Origin: Microbacterium sp. CSI-V
Lineage (GTDB): Bacteria > Actinomycetota > Actinomycetes > Actinomycetales > Microbacteriaceae
Length of the DNA stretch: 64,000 nt
NCBI RefSeq assembly: GCF_001984105.1
Contig: NZ_MTQM01000008.1
Span: 806,001-870,000, forward strand
Direction of reading: 5' to 3'
The notes beneath the pieces were generated by a model. It searched no databases. It was not told where the DNA came from and saw only the letters and a list, made by a program, of their open reading frames with translations. The translations under genes were made by a program, and so were the position numbers. Position 1 is the first letter of the stretch; each line of letters begins with the position of its first letter. Positions 18,211 through 25,784 of this stretch are shown here, in pieces.

Positions 18211-18783
18211 GTGACCGACCACACCATCGGCTACATCGTCGGAAGCATCTCCAGCACGTCGATCAACCGTCGCCTCGCGAAGGCGCTCGAGAAGGTGGCA
18301 CCCGAGGGCGTGACGCTGAAGGAGATCCCGATCAAGGACCTCCCGTTCTACTCGCCCGACTACGACGGGAACTTCCCGCAGGTCGCAACGGACTTCAAGA
18401 ACGCGATCGAGGATGCCGACGCGGTCTTCATCGTGACCCCCGAGTACAGCCGGTCGATCCCGGGCGTGCTCAAGAACGCGCTGGACTGGTCGGCGCGTCC
18501 CTACGGTGAGGCGTCGTTCAACGACAAGCCCACCGCGGTCATCGGCACCTCGCAGGGCGGCATCGCGACCGCTGCCGGTCAGCAGCACCTGCGCTCGGTC
18601 CTCCTGCACTACAACGCTCTCGTGCTCGGACAGCCCGAGGGGTACATCCAGTCGACGCCCGGCCTGTTCGACGAGGACGGCACCGTCAACGACGAGGGCA
18701 CCGCGGCGTTCCTCCGCTCGATCATCGAGGCGCTCGTGACGCTCGCCGACCGCACCGCTCCCGCGGCGGTTCCGGCGGCCTGA
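18211..18783 (+). CDS. NADPH-dependent FMN reductase (flavodoxin-like fold)
   Basis: 190 aa. N-terminal phosphate-binding loop GSISSTSINRRLAKAL, central TPEYSRSIPGVLKNALDW (the P-E-Y-N/S motif of the family) and GTSQGGIATAAGQQHLRSVL. These enzymes reduce FMN, quinones, chromate or azo dyes. GTG at 18211 has GGAAGGA at 6-nt spacing. Divergent from the two-component operon. A 67-bp palindrome follows 14 bp after the stop. Confidence 0.88.
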   Translation: MTDHTIGYIVGSISSTSINRRLAKALEKVAPEGVTLKEIPIKDLPFYSPDYDGNFPQVATDFKNAIEDADAVFIVTPEYSRSIPGVLKNALDWSARPYGEASFNDKPTAVIGTSQGGIATAAGQQHLRSVLLHYNALVLGQPEGYIQSTPGLFDEDGTVNDEGTAAFLRSIIEALVTLADRTAPAAVPAA

Positions 18784-18797
18784 CGCACCGTTTCTCG

Positions 18798-18864
18798 GTT
18801 TGGGGCGCGTTTCGTGCTTCGGGGCGTGCAATTCACGCCCCAACGCACAGAACGCGCCCCAAAC
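18798..18864. repeat. 67-bp intergenic palindrome, copy B
   Basis: Outer arms GTTTGGGGCGCGTT / AACGCGCCCCAAAC (18798-18811, 18851-18864) are a perfect 14-bp inverted repeat. The inner arms GGGGCGTG / CACGCCCC (18821-18828, 18834-18841) repeat the GGGGCG core. It lies between the convergent FMN reductase and sigma factor genes and matches copy C at 61290-61356 position by position in its conserved parts. Confidence 0.88.
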
Positions 18865-18912
18865 CCGTGACACCCGCGCGGGAGCCACCCGCGCGCCGCG
18901 CCCCGCGCTGGT

Positions 18913-20151
18913 TCATCTACCCAGCGCCTCGGCCTTCCGCCGCAGCAGCGCCGCCTCGCGGGCGTGGCGGGTCAGCGCCGCGGCTTCGAACAACTGCGTG
19001 CGGGCCTCCTCGACGCGGCCCAGGCGCGCGAGCAGTTCGCCGCGCACCGAGGGCAGGAGGTGCGAGCCGCGCAAGGGTGTGGCATCGATTCCGTCGATGA
19101 CCGCGAGCCCCTCTTCCGGACCGGATGCCATCGACACGGCGACCGCGCGATTGAGCTCGACGACCGGGTTCGCGGTGATCCGGCCGAGCATCTCGTACAG
19201 GAGGACGATGCGGTCCCAGTCGGTGGCGTCGACGCTCGCGGCCTCGGCGTGACACAGCGCGATCGCGGCCTGCAGCTGGTACGGGCCGCGGCCCTTGCCG
19301 AGGGCGTCGGCCCGGTCGAGGAGCGCGCGGCCGCGGGCGATCGCCGAGTGGTCCCAGCGGCGACGGTCCTGGTCGGCCAGCAGCACGGCATCCCCGTTCC
19401 CGTCGACGCGGGCGGCGAAGCGGGATGCCTGGAACTCCATCAGTGCGGAGAGTCCCAGCACCTCGGGCTCGCGGGGCATCAGCCGGTCGAGGACCCGGCC
19501 AAGGCGCAGGGCCTCGTGCGCCAGCTCGGTGCGGAGGACCGCATCGCCCGTGCTCGCGACGTAGCCCTCGGTGAAGACGAGGTACACGACGGTGAGCACC
19601 GCCGTGCGCCGCGCGGGCCACTCGGCCGGCTCGGGGACGGCGAAGGGGACGCGCGCCGCGCTCAGCGCCTTCTTCGCACGGACGATCCGCTGCTGCATCG
19701 TCGGCACCGGGACGAGGAAGAGCCGCGCGATCGCCTCGGTGTCGAGGCCTCCGACGACCTTCAGCGTCAGAGCCACCTGCGCCTCACGCGAGAGCACGGG
19801 ATGACAGGCGGCGAAGACGAGACGCAGCACGTCGTCGTCGATCGGCTCCCACACGTCGTCGGCCACCTCGTCGAGGTCGGCGACGAGCAGGCGGTACTTC
19901 TCGCCGAGGCGCTGCTCGCGCCGCCAGCCGTCGATCGCGCGACGCTTCGCCACCGCCGTCAGCCACGCCCCGGGGTTCCGTGGGACGCCGTCGCGGGCCC
20001 ACTGTTCGACGGCTTCGACCAGCGCGTCCTGCGCGAGGTCTTCCGCGGTGCCGAGGTCGCCGACCACGCGGGCCAGCGCCGCGACGATCCGGGCGCCCTC
20101 GATGCGCCAGATCGCCGCGACGCGGCGCGAGAGGTCGGGGTCGGGGGTCAC
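18913..20151 (-). CDS. ECF sigma factor, ECF42-type with C-terminal TPR-like domain
   Basis: 412 aa. Sigma region 2 (AEDLAQDALVEAVEQWARDGVPRNPGAWLTAVAKRRAIDGWRRE) and region 4 (VALTLKVVGGLDTEAIARLFLVPVPTMQQRIVRAKKAL) occupy the first 180 residues. The remaining 230 are helical with a repeat-like pattern (LGKGRGPYQLQAAIALCHAEA). This long extension and the upstream DGPF/YCII gene are the marks of group ECF42, which lacks a classical anti-sigma factor. GTG at 20151 overlaps the YCII stop (GTGA), so the two are coupled. Confidence 0.92.
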   Translation of the reverse strand: MTPDPDLSRRVAAIWRIEGARIVAALARVVGDLGTAEDLAQDALVEAVEQWARDGVPRNPGAWLTAVAKRRAIDGWRREQRLGEKYRLLVADLDEVADDVWEPIDDDVLRLVFAACHPVLSREAQVALTLKVVGGLDTEAIARLFLVPVPTMQQRIVRAKKALSAARVPFAVPEPAEWPARRTAVLTVVYLVFTEGYVASTGDAVLRTELAHEALRLGRVLDRLMPREPEVLGLSALMEFQASRFAARVDGNGDAVLLADQDRRRWDHSAIARGRALLDRADALGKGRGPYQLQAAIALCHAEAASVDATDWDRIVLLYEMLGRITANPVVELNRAVAVSMASGPEEGLAVIDGIDATPLRGSHLLPSVRGELLARLGRVEEARTQLFEAAALTRHAREAALLRRKAEALGR

Positions 20152-20576
20152 CGCCCGGAGAGCTCCTCGCGCCAGCCCTCCTCTTTCTGGATGTACTCGT
20201 TGTCGGCGAACGCCGCGAAGTCGGTCTCGTCGGTCACCCGGCGCACCTCGAGCTTGTTGCCGGCGATGAGCGGCGCGCGCCGCGCCCACTCGATCGCCTC
20301 GTCGCGCGAGGACACCTCGATGATCCAGAAGCCGTTGAACAGCTCGTGCGTCTCGCCGTAGGGGCCGTCGGTGACCACGGGCTCCTCGCCGCCGAACTCG
20401 ACGACGAAGTTCTGGCTCATGTCTTCGGCGAGGCCATCGCCGGCGACGAGCACGCCCGCGGTGATCATCGACTCGTTGTACGCGCCCATGTCGTTGATGA
20501 TCTGCTCGAACGGGATCTGCTTGTACGCCGCGTACGCCTCGTCGGTGCCGCGCATGATCAGCATGTACTTCGTCAT
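20148..20576 (-). CDS. YCII/DGPF-family protein, partner of the ECF42 sigma factor
   Basis: 142 aa. It starts MTKYMLIMRGTDEAYAAY and has VVTDGPYGETHELFNGFWIIEVSSRDEAIEWARRAP; DGPYGE replaces the eponymous DGPF. This family resembles YCII enzymes and is consistently encoded beside ECF42 sigma factors. It may sense or process the inducing signal; the exact role is unknown. GGGAAGAGAAG precedes the ATG. A promoter matching ECF42 motifs lies about 60 bp upstream, which would make the operon self-activating. Confidence 0.88.
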   Translation of the reverse strand: MTKYMLIMRGTDEAYAAYKQIPFEQIINDMGAYNESMITAGVLVAGDGLAEDMSQNFVVEFGGEEPVVTDGPYGETHELFNGFWIIEVSSRDEAIEWARRAPLIAGNKLEVRRVTDETDFAAFADNEYIQKEEGWREELSGR

Positions 20577-20638
20577 GGTCTCTTCTCTTCCCTGCTGTCG
20601 TTCGTTCCGGGGGAGCGGATGCCTGCCCCTACTATCGC

Positions 20639-20665
20639 GTCGAACAGCGACGGGCGGAATCGACA
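20639..20665 (-). promoter_or_regulatory. Candidate ECF42-dependent promoter of the YCII-sigma operon
   Basis: On the minus strand TGTCGA (20665-20660) is followed after 17 bp by CGAC (20642-20639). ECF42 promoters are reported to carry TGTCGA at -35 and a CGAT/CGAC-like -10. The site is about 60 bp upstream of the YCII start. The family motif is recalled from the literature, not computed. Confidence 0.6.
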
Positions 20666-20708
20666 GAGCGTCGGAGAAAAGTTCCCGGATGCCGTCAGGC
20701 GGAGCGGA

Positions 20709-20942
20709 TCAGGTGTCGTCCCGGCTCGAGCCATCATCTTCGGCGGGCCCGGTCTTGGCCGATGTCTCTCGGCGAAGGTGCACCAAGCCCACGGCCATGA
20801 GGGCGACGCCGGCGACGAGGATCACGATTCGCAGCACGAGGTTCACGTCGGGGAAGAGCAGGTTCGGGAGGACCAGTACGAACACCGCCGCGACGAAATA
20901 CCAGACGGCGGTCGATCCCTGCGGATCCTTCGTGGATGCCAT
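20709..20942 (-). CDS. Small two-helix membrane protein, unknown
   Basis: A 77-aa protein, ASTKDPQGSTAVWYF at the N-terminus, with two membrane segments (about 14-33 and 37-56) separated by a short loop with PDVN, and a hydrophilic acidic tail ending EDDGSSRDDT. ATG at 20942 is chosen over the longer frame because GGAGGAG precedes it. No family recognised. It lies between the ECF42 operon and xth on the same strand. Confidence 0.65.
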   Translation of the reverse strand: MASTKDPQGSTAVWYFVAAVFVLVLPNLLFPDVNLVLRIVILVAGVALMAVGLVHLRRETSAKTGPAEDDGSSRDDT

Positions 20943-21024
20943 GGAGCTCCTCCCTCGCTGATCCGAGCCTACGAGCAGCTCCGGCGCCCGCGCCTCCCCC
21001 ACCCGACGGAGAAGAAGGATGCCG

Positions 21025-21870
21025 TCAGCCGAAGATCATCGGGAGGTCGTCGTCGTCCTCGCCGTGGGAGAAGTCGAGGTCGGCGACGACGGGCACATGG
21101 TCGCTGGGCGCCTCGCCCTTGCGCTCGTTGCGGTGGATCTCGGCGCCCTGCACGGCGTCGGCGAACGCCGTCGAGCCGAGGATGAAGTCGATGCGCAGTC
21201 CCTCGTTGCGGGGGAAGCGCAGCTGCTTGTAGTCCCAGTAGGTGTAACCGGTGGGGATGAGCGGACGCACGACGTCGGTGAGCCCCGTGGACTCGAACGC
21301 GGCGAACGCGGCGCGCTCGGGCGGCGACACGTGCGTGGTCACGCCCTCGATCACCGTGGGGTCGCCGTTGTCGGCATCCGTCGGGGCGATGTTGAAGTCG
21401 CCGGTCAGGGCCAGGGGCAGGCCGGGGTTCGCGGCCAGGGTGTCTTCGGTGTGGCGGCGGAGCGCCTCGAGCCAGTCGAGCTTGTAGTGGTAGTGCGGGT
21501 CGTCGAGCCCGCGGCCGTTCGGGACGTACAAGCTCCACACCTGCACGCCGTCGATGGTCGCGCCGAGCGCCCGCGCCTCTTTCGGGAGGTCGGGGCCTTC
21601 CTTGCCCTTCTCGAACCCGGGCATGCCGGGAAAGCCGATCTGGACGTCTTCGATCGGCTCACGGCTGGCGATCGCGACGCCGTTCCACTGGTTCAGCCCG
21701 TGTGCGACGACGTGATACCCGGCCTCTTCGAACGCCGCGTACGGGAACTGCTCCGTCTTGCACTTGATCTCCTGCATCGCCAGAACGTCGATGTGCTCGC
21801 GCACGGCGAACTCGACGGTACGGGCGACGCGGGCGCGGACGGAGTTGACGTTCCAGGTGGCCAGGCGCAT
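21025..21870 (-). CDS. xthA: Exodeoxyribonuclease III (AP endonuclease, EEP superfamily)
   Basis: 281 aa. Base-excision-repair nuclease with all family motifs: RLATWNVNSVRAR, LAMQEIKCK (metal-binding Glu), VPNGRGLDDPHYHYKLDWL, LTGDFNIAP (Asp/Asn), GLRIDFILGS and the catalytic SDHVPVVADL. Length is typical. ATG at 21870 is preferred because the conserved RLATWNVNS begins at residue 2 and TAGGCT lies 7 nt upstream (leaderless). Divergent from pyrE. Confidence 0.93.
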   Translation of the reverse strand: MRLATWNVNSVRARVARTVEFAVREHIDVLAMQEIKCKTEQFPYAAFEEAGYHVVAHGLNQWNGVAIASREPIEDVQIGFPGMPGFEKGKEGPDLPKEARALGATIDGVQVWSLYVPNGRGLDDPHYHYKLDWLEALRRHTEDTLAANPGLPLALTGDFNIAPTDADNGDPTVIEGVTTHVSPPERAAFAAFESTGLTDVVRPLIPTGYTYWDYKQLRFPRNEGLRIDFILGSTAFADAVQGAEIHRNERKGEAPSDHVPVVADLDFSHGEDDDDLPMIFG

Positions 21871-21977
21871 GGCATCCAGCCTACTTTCGGGCGGGGACAT
21901 CGCCGGGCGCGGCAGCGGAGGCTGATCTTCTCTGATCACGACCGACGTGATCCACATGAGCACATAAACTCGACGCC

Positions 21978-22556
21978 GTGACTGCCGCCTCCACTCCCGA
22001 GCTCGAAGCCGACCGCCAGGCCCTCATCGGCCTCATCAACGCCGAGGCGGTGTTCCACGGCCACTTCACGCTTTCGAGCGGCAAGAAGGCGACGTACTAC
22101 GTCGACATGCGCAAGCTCACGCTCGACCACCGTGCGGCCCCCGCGATCGGCCGTCTCGTGCTCGACCTCGTGAAGGACCTCGACGGTGTCGTGGCCGTCG
22201 GCGGGCTCACGCTCGGCGCCGACCCGATCGCCAACGCCGTGATGCACGAGTCGGTGCACGCGGGCCACCCGCTCGACGCCTTCGTCGTGCGCAAGGAGCC
22301 CAAGGACCACGGCCGCGGGCGCCAGATAGAGGGAGCCGACGTCAAGGGCAAGCGCGTCGTCGTCGTCGAAGACACCTCGACCACCGGTCAGTCCGCGCTC
22401 AAGGCCGTCGAGGCTCTGCGCCGCGAGGGCGCGGAGGTCGTCGCCGTCGCCGTGATCGTCGACCGCAAGACCGGCGCGCAGGCCGCGATCGAGGCCGAGG
22501 GCCTGCAGTGGCTGGCATCCATCGACCTCGACGACCTGGGCCTGCAGCCGCAGTAA
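21978..22556 (+). CDS. pyrE: Orotate phosphoribosyltransferase
   Basis: 192 aa. Pyrimidine biosynthesis: orotate plus PRPP to OMP. Motifs: HFTLSSGKKATYYVDMRKLTL, AVGGLTLGADPIANAV, FVVRKEPKDHGRGRQIEG (the flexible catalytic loop) and the PRPP-binding KRVVVVEDTSTTGQSAL. GTG at 21978 has TAAACT 7 nt upstream. Not linked to other pyr genes in the window. A palindrome (copy D) follows 20 bp after the stop. Confidence 0.95.
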   Translation: MTAASTPELEADRQALIGLINAEAVFHGHFTLSSGKKATYYVDMRKLTLDHRAAPAIGRLVLDLVKDLDGVVAVGGLTLGADPIANAVMHESVHAGHPLDAFVVRKEPKDHGRGRQIEGADVKGKRVVVVEDTSTTGQSALKAVEALRREGAEVVAVAVIVDRKTGAQAAIEAEGLQWLASIDLDDLGLQPQ

Positions 22557-22576
22557 TCCGCTCGCGGCCGTTCCGA

Positions 22577-22645
22577 GAACAGGCGCCGCGCCGGGAACAG
22601 GCCGTTTCGGCGCGGATCGCCCTGTTCCGGAGACATCGCCTGTTC
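22577..22645. repeat. 69-bp intergenic palindrome, copy D
   Basis: Outer arms GAACAGGCG / CGCCTGTTC (22577-22585, 22637-22645) and inner arms GGAACAGG / CCTGTTCC (22594-22601, 22621-22628) both carry the core GAACAGG, so the repeat is nested. It could end pyrE transcription. The rest of the 22557-22785 gap has no gene; it contains three CCGGATGCC boxes but nothing else clear. Confidence 0.8.
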
Positions 22646-22785
22646 CACGACACAGACCGGATGCCGCTGCCTCGCGCGTGCGAACCGTCACCGCGCTGCG
22701 CGACACGGGCCGGATGCCACCCACCCGGCGGCACGGGTCAGCCGCCGACTTCAGGACCGGATGCCATGCATTCCGGCCGAACGGG

Positions 22786-22914
22786 TCACTCCCCGCCGTC
22801 GAACGGGTCGCGGCGGTCGCCCTTCCGCGAGCGGCGCCACTGCACGATGAAGGCGACGAGCGTGCCCGCCGTGATCAGGAACGCGGTGAGGAGCCAGAGT
22901 GTGCGGTCGTCCAT
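22786..22914 (-). CDS. 42-aa single-span membrane protein
   Basis: A short protein, MDDRTLWLLTAFLITAGTLV and onward, with one membrane helix (about 6-25) and a basic then acidic tail (QWRRSRKGDRRDPFDGGE). GGGAGGA lies at good distance before the ATG, which supports real translation. It lies 17 bp downstream of the YdeI-like gene on the same strand, so the last gene of that operon. No family assigned. Confidence 0.6.
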   Translation of the reverse strand: MDDRTLWLLTAFLITAGTLVAFIVQWRRSRKGDRRDPFDGGE

Positions 22915-22931
22915 GCGTCGATCCTCCCCGA

Positions 22932-23507
22932 TCACACCGGGCGTTTGCCCGCGGCGGCATCGGCCACGATCTTCGCGACCCGCGCCTCGCGGGTCTGCGG
23001 CCGGACGGCCATCGCGATCTGCGTGAGCCCGAACTTGCGGACCGACGGCGGGAACGCGTCCCAGTTGGCGCGGGCGGCGGGCACCGCGTCGAGGGCGGCG
23101 GTGAGCTCGGGCGGTTCGATTCCCGCCTCGGGCCCGTCGAGGATCTCCCACGCACCGTTGGCTCGGGCGACCTCGAGCGCGCGGATGCCGGCCGGCCGGA
23201 GGCGCCCCTCGGCCTCGAGGCGGGCGATGCGCGCCTTGTTCGTCGCCGCCCAGCCGCTGGTCGCCCGACGCGGCGCGAACCACAGGCCCGAGCTGACCTC
23301 GTCGAACACGCGCACCGGGCCGTCGATCCAGCCGAAGCACAGCGCCTCGCAGATCGCCTCTTCGTATTCGACGTAGCGACCGGTGTGTTCGCCCCGACCG
23401 CGCAGCAGCCACGCGCCCTTCAACACGGTGTGGTTCTCGTCGAGCCAGCGGCCCCACTCGGCGGCGTCGACCGCCGCGACCTTCACCCCGTCGTCGAGCG
23501 CGCCCAC
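22932..23507 (-). CDS. YdeI/OmpD-associated family protein
   Basis: 191 aa. It has the family pattern WGRWLDENHTVLKGAWLL, VEYEEAICEALCFGWIDG and WFAPRRATSGWAATNKARIARLEAEGRLRPAG, with a C-terminal Ala/Arg-rich helix. Annotations in this family mention bacteriocin protection or OmpD association, but the biochemical role is unsettled. GTG at 23507, one base after the HAD stop, so the two are co-transcribed. Confidence 0.8.
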   Translation of the reverse strand: MGALDDGVKVAAVDAAEWGRWLDENHTVLKGAWLLRGRGEHTGRYVEYEEAICEALCFGWIDGPVRVFDEVSSGLWFAPRRATSGWAATNKARIARLEAEGRLRPAGIRALEVARANGAWEILDGPEAGIEPPELTAALDAVPAARANWDAFPPSVRKFGLTQIAMAVRPQTREARVAKIVADAAAGKRPV

Positions 23508-23508
23508 G

Positions 23509-24339
23509 TCACAGGCCTTCGGCCAGGCCCTCTTCGCCGTCGGCGAGGTCGGTCTCGACCGGCTCGTCGCGGACGAGATCGGCGACGGATGCCAGGATCT
23601 CGTCGGGCCGGAACGGGTACTTCTCGATCTCGTTCTGATCGCTGATGCCCGTCATCACCAGAACGGTGTGGAGGCCGGCCTCGATGCCGGCCACGATGTC
23701 GGTGTCCATGCGGTCGCCGATCATGCCGGTGTTCTCGGAGTGCGCGCCGATCCGGTTGAGGGCGGAGCGGAACATCATCGGGTTGGGCTTGCCGACGATA
23801 TAGGGCTCCTTGCCCGTGGCCTTCGTGATGAGGGCGGCGATCGCGCCCGTCGCGGGCAGCACGCCCTCGGTCGAGGGGCCCGTGGCATCCGGGTTCGTGG
23901 CGATGAAACGGGCACCGTCGCGGATGAAGCGGATGGCCTTCGTGATCGCCTCGAAGGAGTAGTTGCGCGTCTCGCCCACCACGACGTAGTCGGGGTGGGT
24001 CTCGGTCATGATGAAACCGGCCTCGTGCAGAGCGGTCGTGAGCCCGGCCTCGCCGATGACGAAGGCGGAGCCGCCCGGCATCTGCGATCGCAGGAAATCG
24101 GCGGTCGCGAGCGCGGAGGTCCAGATCGAGGACTCGGGCACCACGAGCCCCGACGACCGCAGCCGGGCGCTGAGGTCGCGGGGCGTGAAGATCGAGTTGT
24201 TCGTCAGAACGAGGAACGGGGTGCCCTCGGCCCGCCACTGCGCGAGCAGTTCGGAGGCGCCGGGGACGGGGGTGTTCTCATGGACGAGCACGCCGTCCAT
24301 GTCGGTGAGCCAGCACTCCACGTCGCCACGGGTTCGCAT
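23509..24339 (-). CDS. HAD-IIA family sugar-phosphate phosphatase (NagD-like)
   Basis: 276 aa. Motif I WLTDMDGVLVHE (nucleophile Asp and acid Asp), motif II FLVLTNNS, the cap domain in the middle, motif III around VGKPNPMMFRSAL and motif IV GMIGDRMDTDIVAGIEAGL. Relatives dephosphorylate nucleotides or sugar phosphates; the substrate is not clear. ATG with TAGGCT exactly 6 nt upstream (leaderless). First gene of an operon with the YdeI-like gene. Confidence 0.9.
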   Translation of the reverse strand: MRTRGDVECWLTDMDGVLVHENTPVPGASELLAQWRAEGTPFLVLTNNSIFTPRDLSARLRSSGLVVPESSIWTSALATADFLRSQMPGGSAFVIGEAGLTTALHEAGFIMTETHPDYVVVGETRNYSFEAITKAIRFIRDGARFIATNPDATGPSTEGVLPATGAIAALITKATGKEPYIVGKPNPMMFRSALNRIGAHSENTGMIGDRMDTDIVAGIEAGLHTVLVMTGISDQNEIEKYPFRPDEILASVADLVRDEPVETDLADGEEGLAEGL

Positions 24340-24387
24340 GGGTTCAGCCTATCCCCGGGGTCGGACACGGCCACCGGGCGAAACGAC

Positions 24388-24423
24388 GCACGGGCCGCCC
24401 GCCCGGAGGCTGACGGCCCGTGC
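24388..24423 (-). terminator. Hairpin terminator of csbD
   Basis: The stem GCACGGGCCG / CGGCCCGTGC (10 bp, perfect) with a 16-nt loop lies 12 bp past the csbD stop on the minus strand and is followed by a short T-containing tract (GTCGTTTCG). Confidence 0.75.
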
Positions 24424-24435
24424 GAGCGTCGCGGA

Positions 24436-24606
24436 TTACTTGAACGAGTCCTTGACGTTCTCGCCGGCCTTCTTCGCGTCGGCCTTGACCTGGTCGGCCT
24501 TGCCCTCAGCGGCGAGCTTGTCGTTGTCGGTGGCGTTGCCGATGGCTTCCTTCGCCTTGCCCACGATGTCCTGGGCGGCGTTCTTGATCTTGTCGTCGAG
24601 ACCCAT
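24436..24606 (-). CDS. CsbD-like stress-response protein
   Basis: A 56-aa, highly charged helical protein beginning MGLDDKIKNAAQDIVGKAKE, followed by AIGNATDNDKLAAEGKADQVKADAKKAGENVKDSF. This is the CsbD family (general stress proteins, sigma-B dependent in Bacillus), small and lacking a defined enzymatic role. AAGGGAAGGA lies before the ATG. Monocistronic with its own hairpin terminator. The 188-bp gap upstream to the SDR gene holds only promoter sequence. Confidence 0.92.
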   Translation of the reverse strand: MGLDDKIKNAAQDIVGKAKEAIGNATDNDKLAAEGKADQVKADAKKAGENVKDSFK

Positions 24607-24794
24607 GAGGGGTTCCTTCCCTTGAATGAAGACGTCGCGCCGGGTGATGGCGGCGGCGGAGCCGGTGTGCTCACTAATCAGACGCAGCGACAGCGCGATT
24701 CGTCACGCGGGGGAGCGAAAAAGTTCACGAGATCGGTATTCCCGATCCGGAATGCACCGGTGACGGGGCCGAGCGATCTCGTTAGGGTCGAAGG

Positions 24795-25742
24795 GTGGCG
24801 CGCGACGAGTGGGACCCCCGGAACCTTCCCGACCTCTCGGGGCGCGCGTACCTCGTCACCGGCGCGACCCGCGGGCTCGGCTATTTCGCGTGCGAGCAGC
24901 TGGCGGGCGCGGGCGCGCACGTCCTGCTCACCGGCCGCAACCCCAATCGCCTCGTCCTGGCGAAGGAGGCCGTCCGACGGACGCATCCGGATGCCTCGAT
25001 CGAGACGCTCCTGCTCGACACCAGCAACCTCGGCTCGGTGCGCGCCGCCGCGGCGACGGTCCGCGCGCGCGGACGGCTGCACGGCCTGCTGATGAACGCG
25101 GGGATCGTGCACCCCCCGAAGACGCGCGAATTGGCGGGCGGGCACGAGAAGGTCTTCGCCACGAACGTGCTCGGACACTTCGCCCTCGCCGGCGAGCTCC
25201 TGACGCCGCTCGCGACGGCGCGCGGCCGGATGGTCTGGGTGGGCAGCATGTCGACCTCGCTCTGGAAGCACGTCCCCACCGACCCCGAGCTCGTCGAGGG
25301 GTACACGCCGTGGCGCGCCTACGTGCAGTCCAAGGCCGCGACCACGATGCTCGCGCTCGAGGCGGACCGACGGCTGAAAGCGCACAGCGTGCCGGTCGAG
25401 AGCCTCGTCGCCCACCCCGGATACTCCACGAGCGGCCGGACCCGTGGCATCCGGGGCGTGAACGAACCCACGCGGCTGACGCGCTTCGTCGACAACCTGC
25501 AGGCCCCGATCACGCAGTCCAAGGACGAAGGGGCCTGGGCCCTCGTGCGCGCGCTGATCGATCCGCTCGCCGAGGGCGGCGCGATGTACGGCCCCGCACG
25601 GATCGTCCGGGGCACGCCGCGCCGGGCGACTCCCGCCCGTCTCACGCGCGACGGCGGCCTCAGCGCCGACCTGTGGCGCGCGTGCGAGACCGCGACGCAC
25701 GTCCGGTGGCCGTTCGAGCGGGTGCGCCGTACGGCATCCTGA
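24795..25742 (+). CDS. Short-chain dehydrogenase/reductase
   Basis: 315 aa. Rossmann motif TGATRGLGYFACEQLAGAG, LMNAGIVHPP (N-A-G), VGSMST with the catalytic Ser and YVQSKAATTM (Y-x-x-x-K). The chain is longer than a simple SDR (about 250 aa), with a C-terminal part rich in Arg, similar to light-dependent protochlorophyllide reductase-like or retinol-dehydrogenase-like SDRs. The substrate is unknown. GTG with TAGGGT exactly 6 nt upstream. A perfect hairpin (CGCCGCGA / TCGCGGCG) lies just after the stop. Confidence 0.88.
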   Translation: MARDEWDPRNLPDLSGRAYLVTGATRGLGYFACEQLAGAGAHVLLTGRNPNRLVLAKEAVRRTHPDASIETLLLDTSNLGSVRAAAATVRARGRLHGLLMNAGIVHPPKTRELAGGHEKVFATNVLGHFALAGELLTPLATARGRMVWVGSMSTSLWKHVPTDPELVEGYTPWRAYVQSKAATTMLALEADRRLKAHSVPVESLVAHPGYSTSGRTRGIRGVNEPTRLTRFVDNLQAPITQSKDEGAWALVRALIDPLAEGGAMYGPARIVRGTPRRATPARLTRDGGLSADLWRACETATHVRWPFERVRRTAS

Positions 25743-25748
25743 ATCCTC

Positions 25749-25766
25749 CGCCGCGATGTCGCGGCG
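25749..25766. terminator. Short perfect hairpin between SDR and P-type ATPase genes
   Basis: CGCCGCGA-TG-TCGCGGCG, an 8-bp stem, starts 7 bp after the SDR stop. It could terminate the SDR transcript. It also lies just upstream of the ATPase -10 box. Confidence 0.4.
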
Positions 25767-25784
25767 TGCGCCTACAGTGATCGC

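Noticed and set aside
22646-22785. Tandem repeat built on three CCGGATGCC boxes
   Set aside because: The spacing is uneven (about 52 and 48 bp) and the sequence between boxes is unrelated. GGATGCC is so common in this genome that chance explains it.
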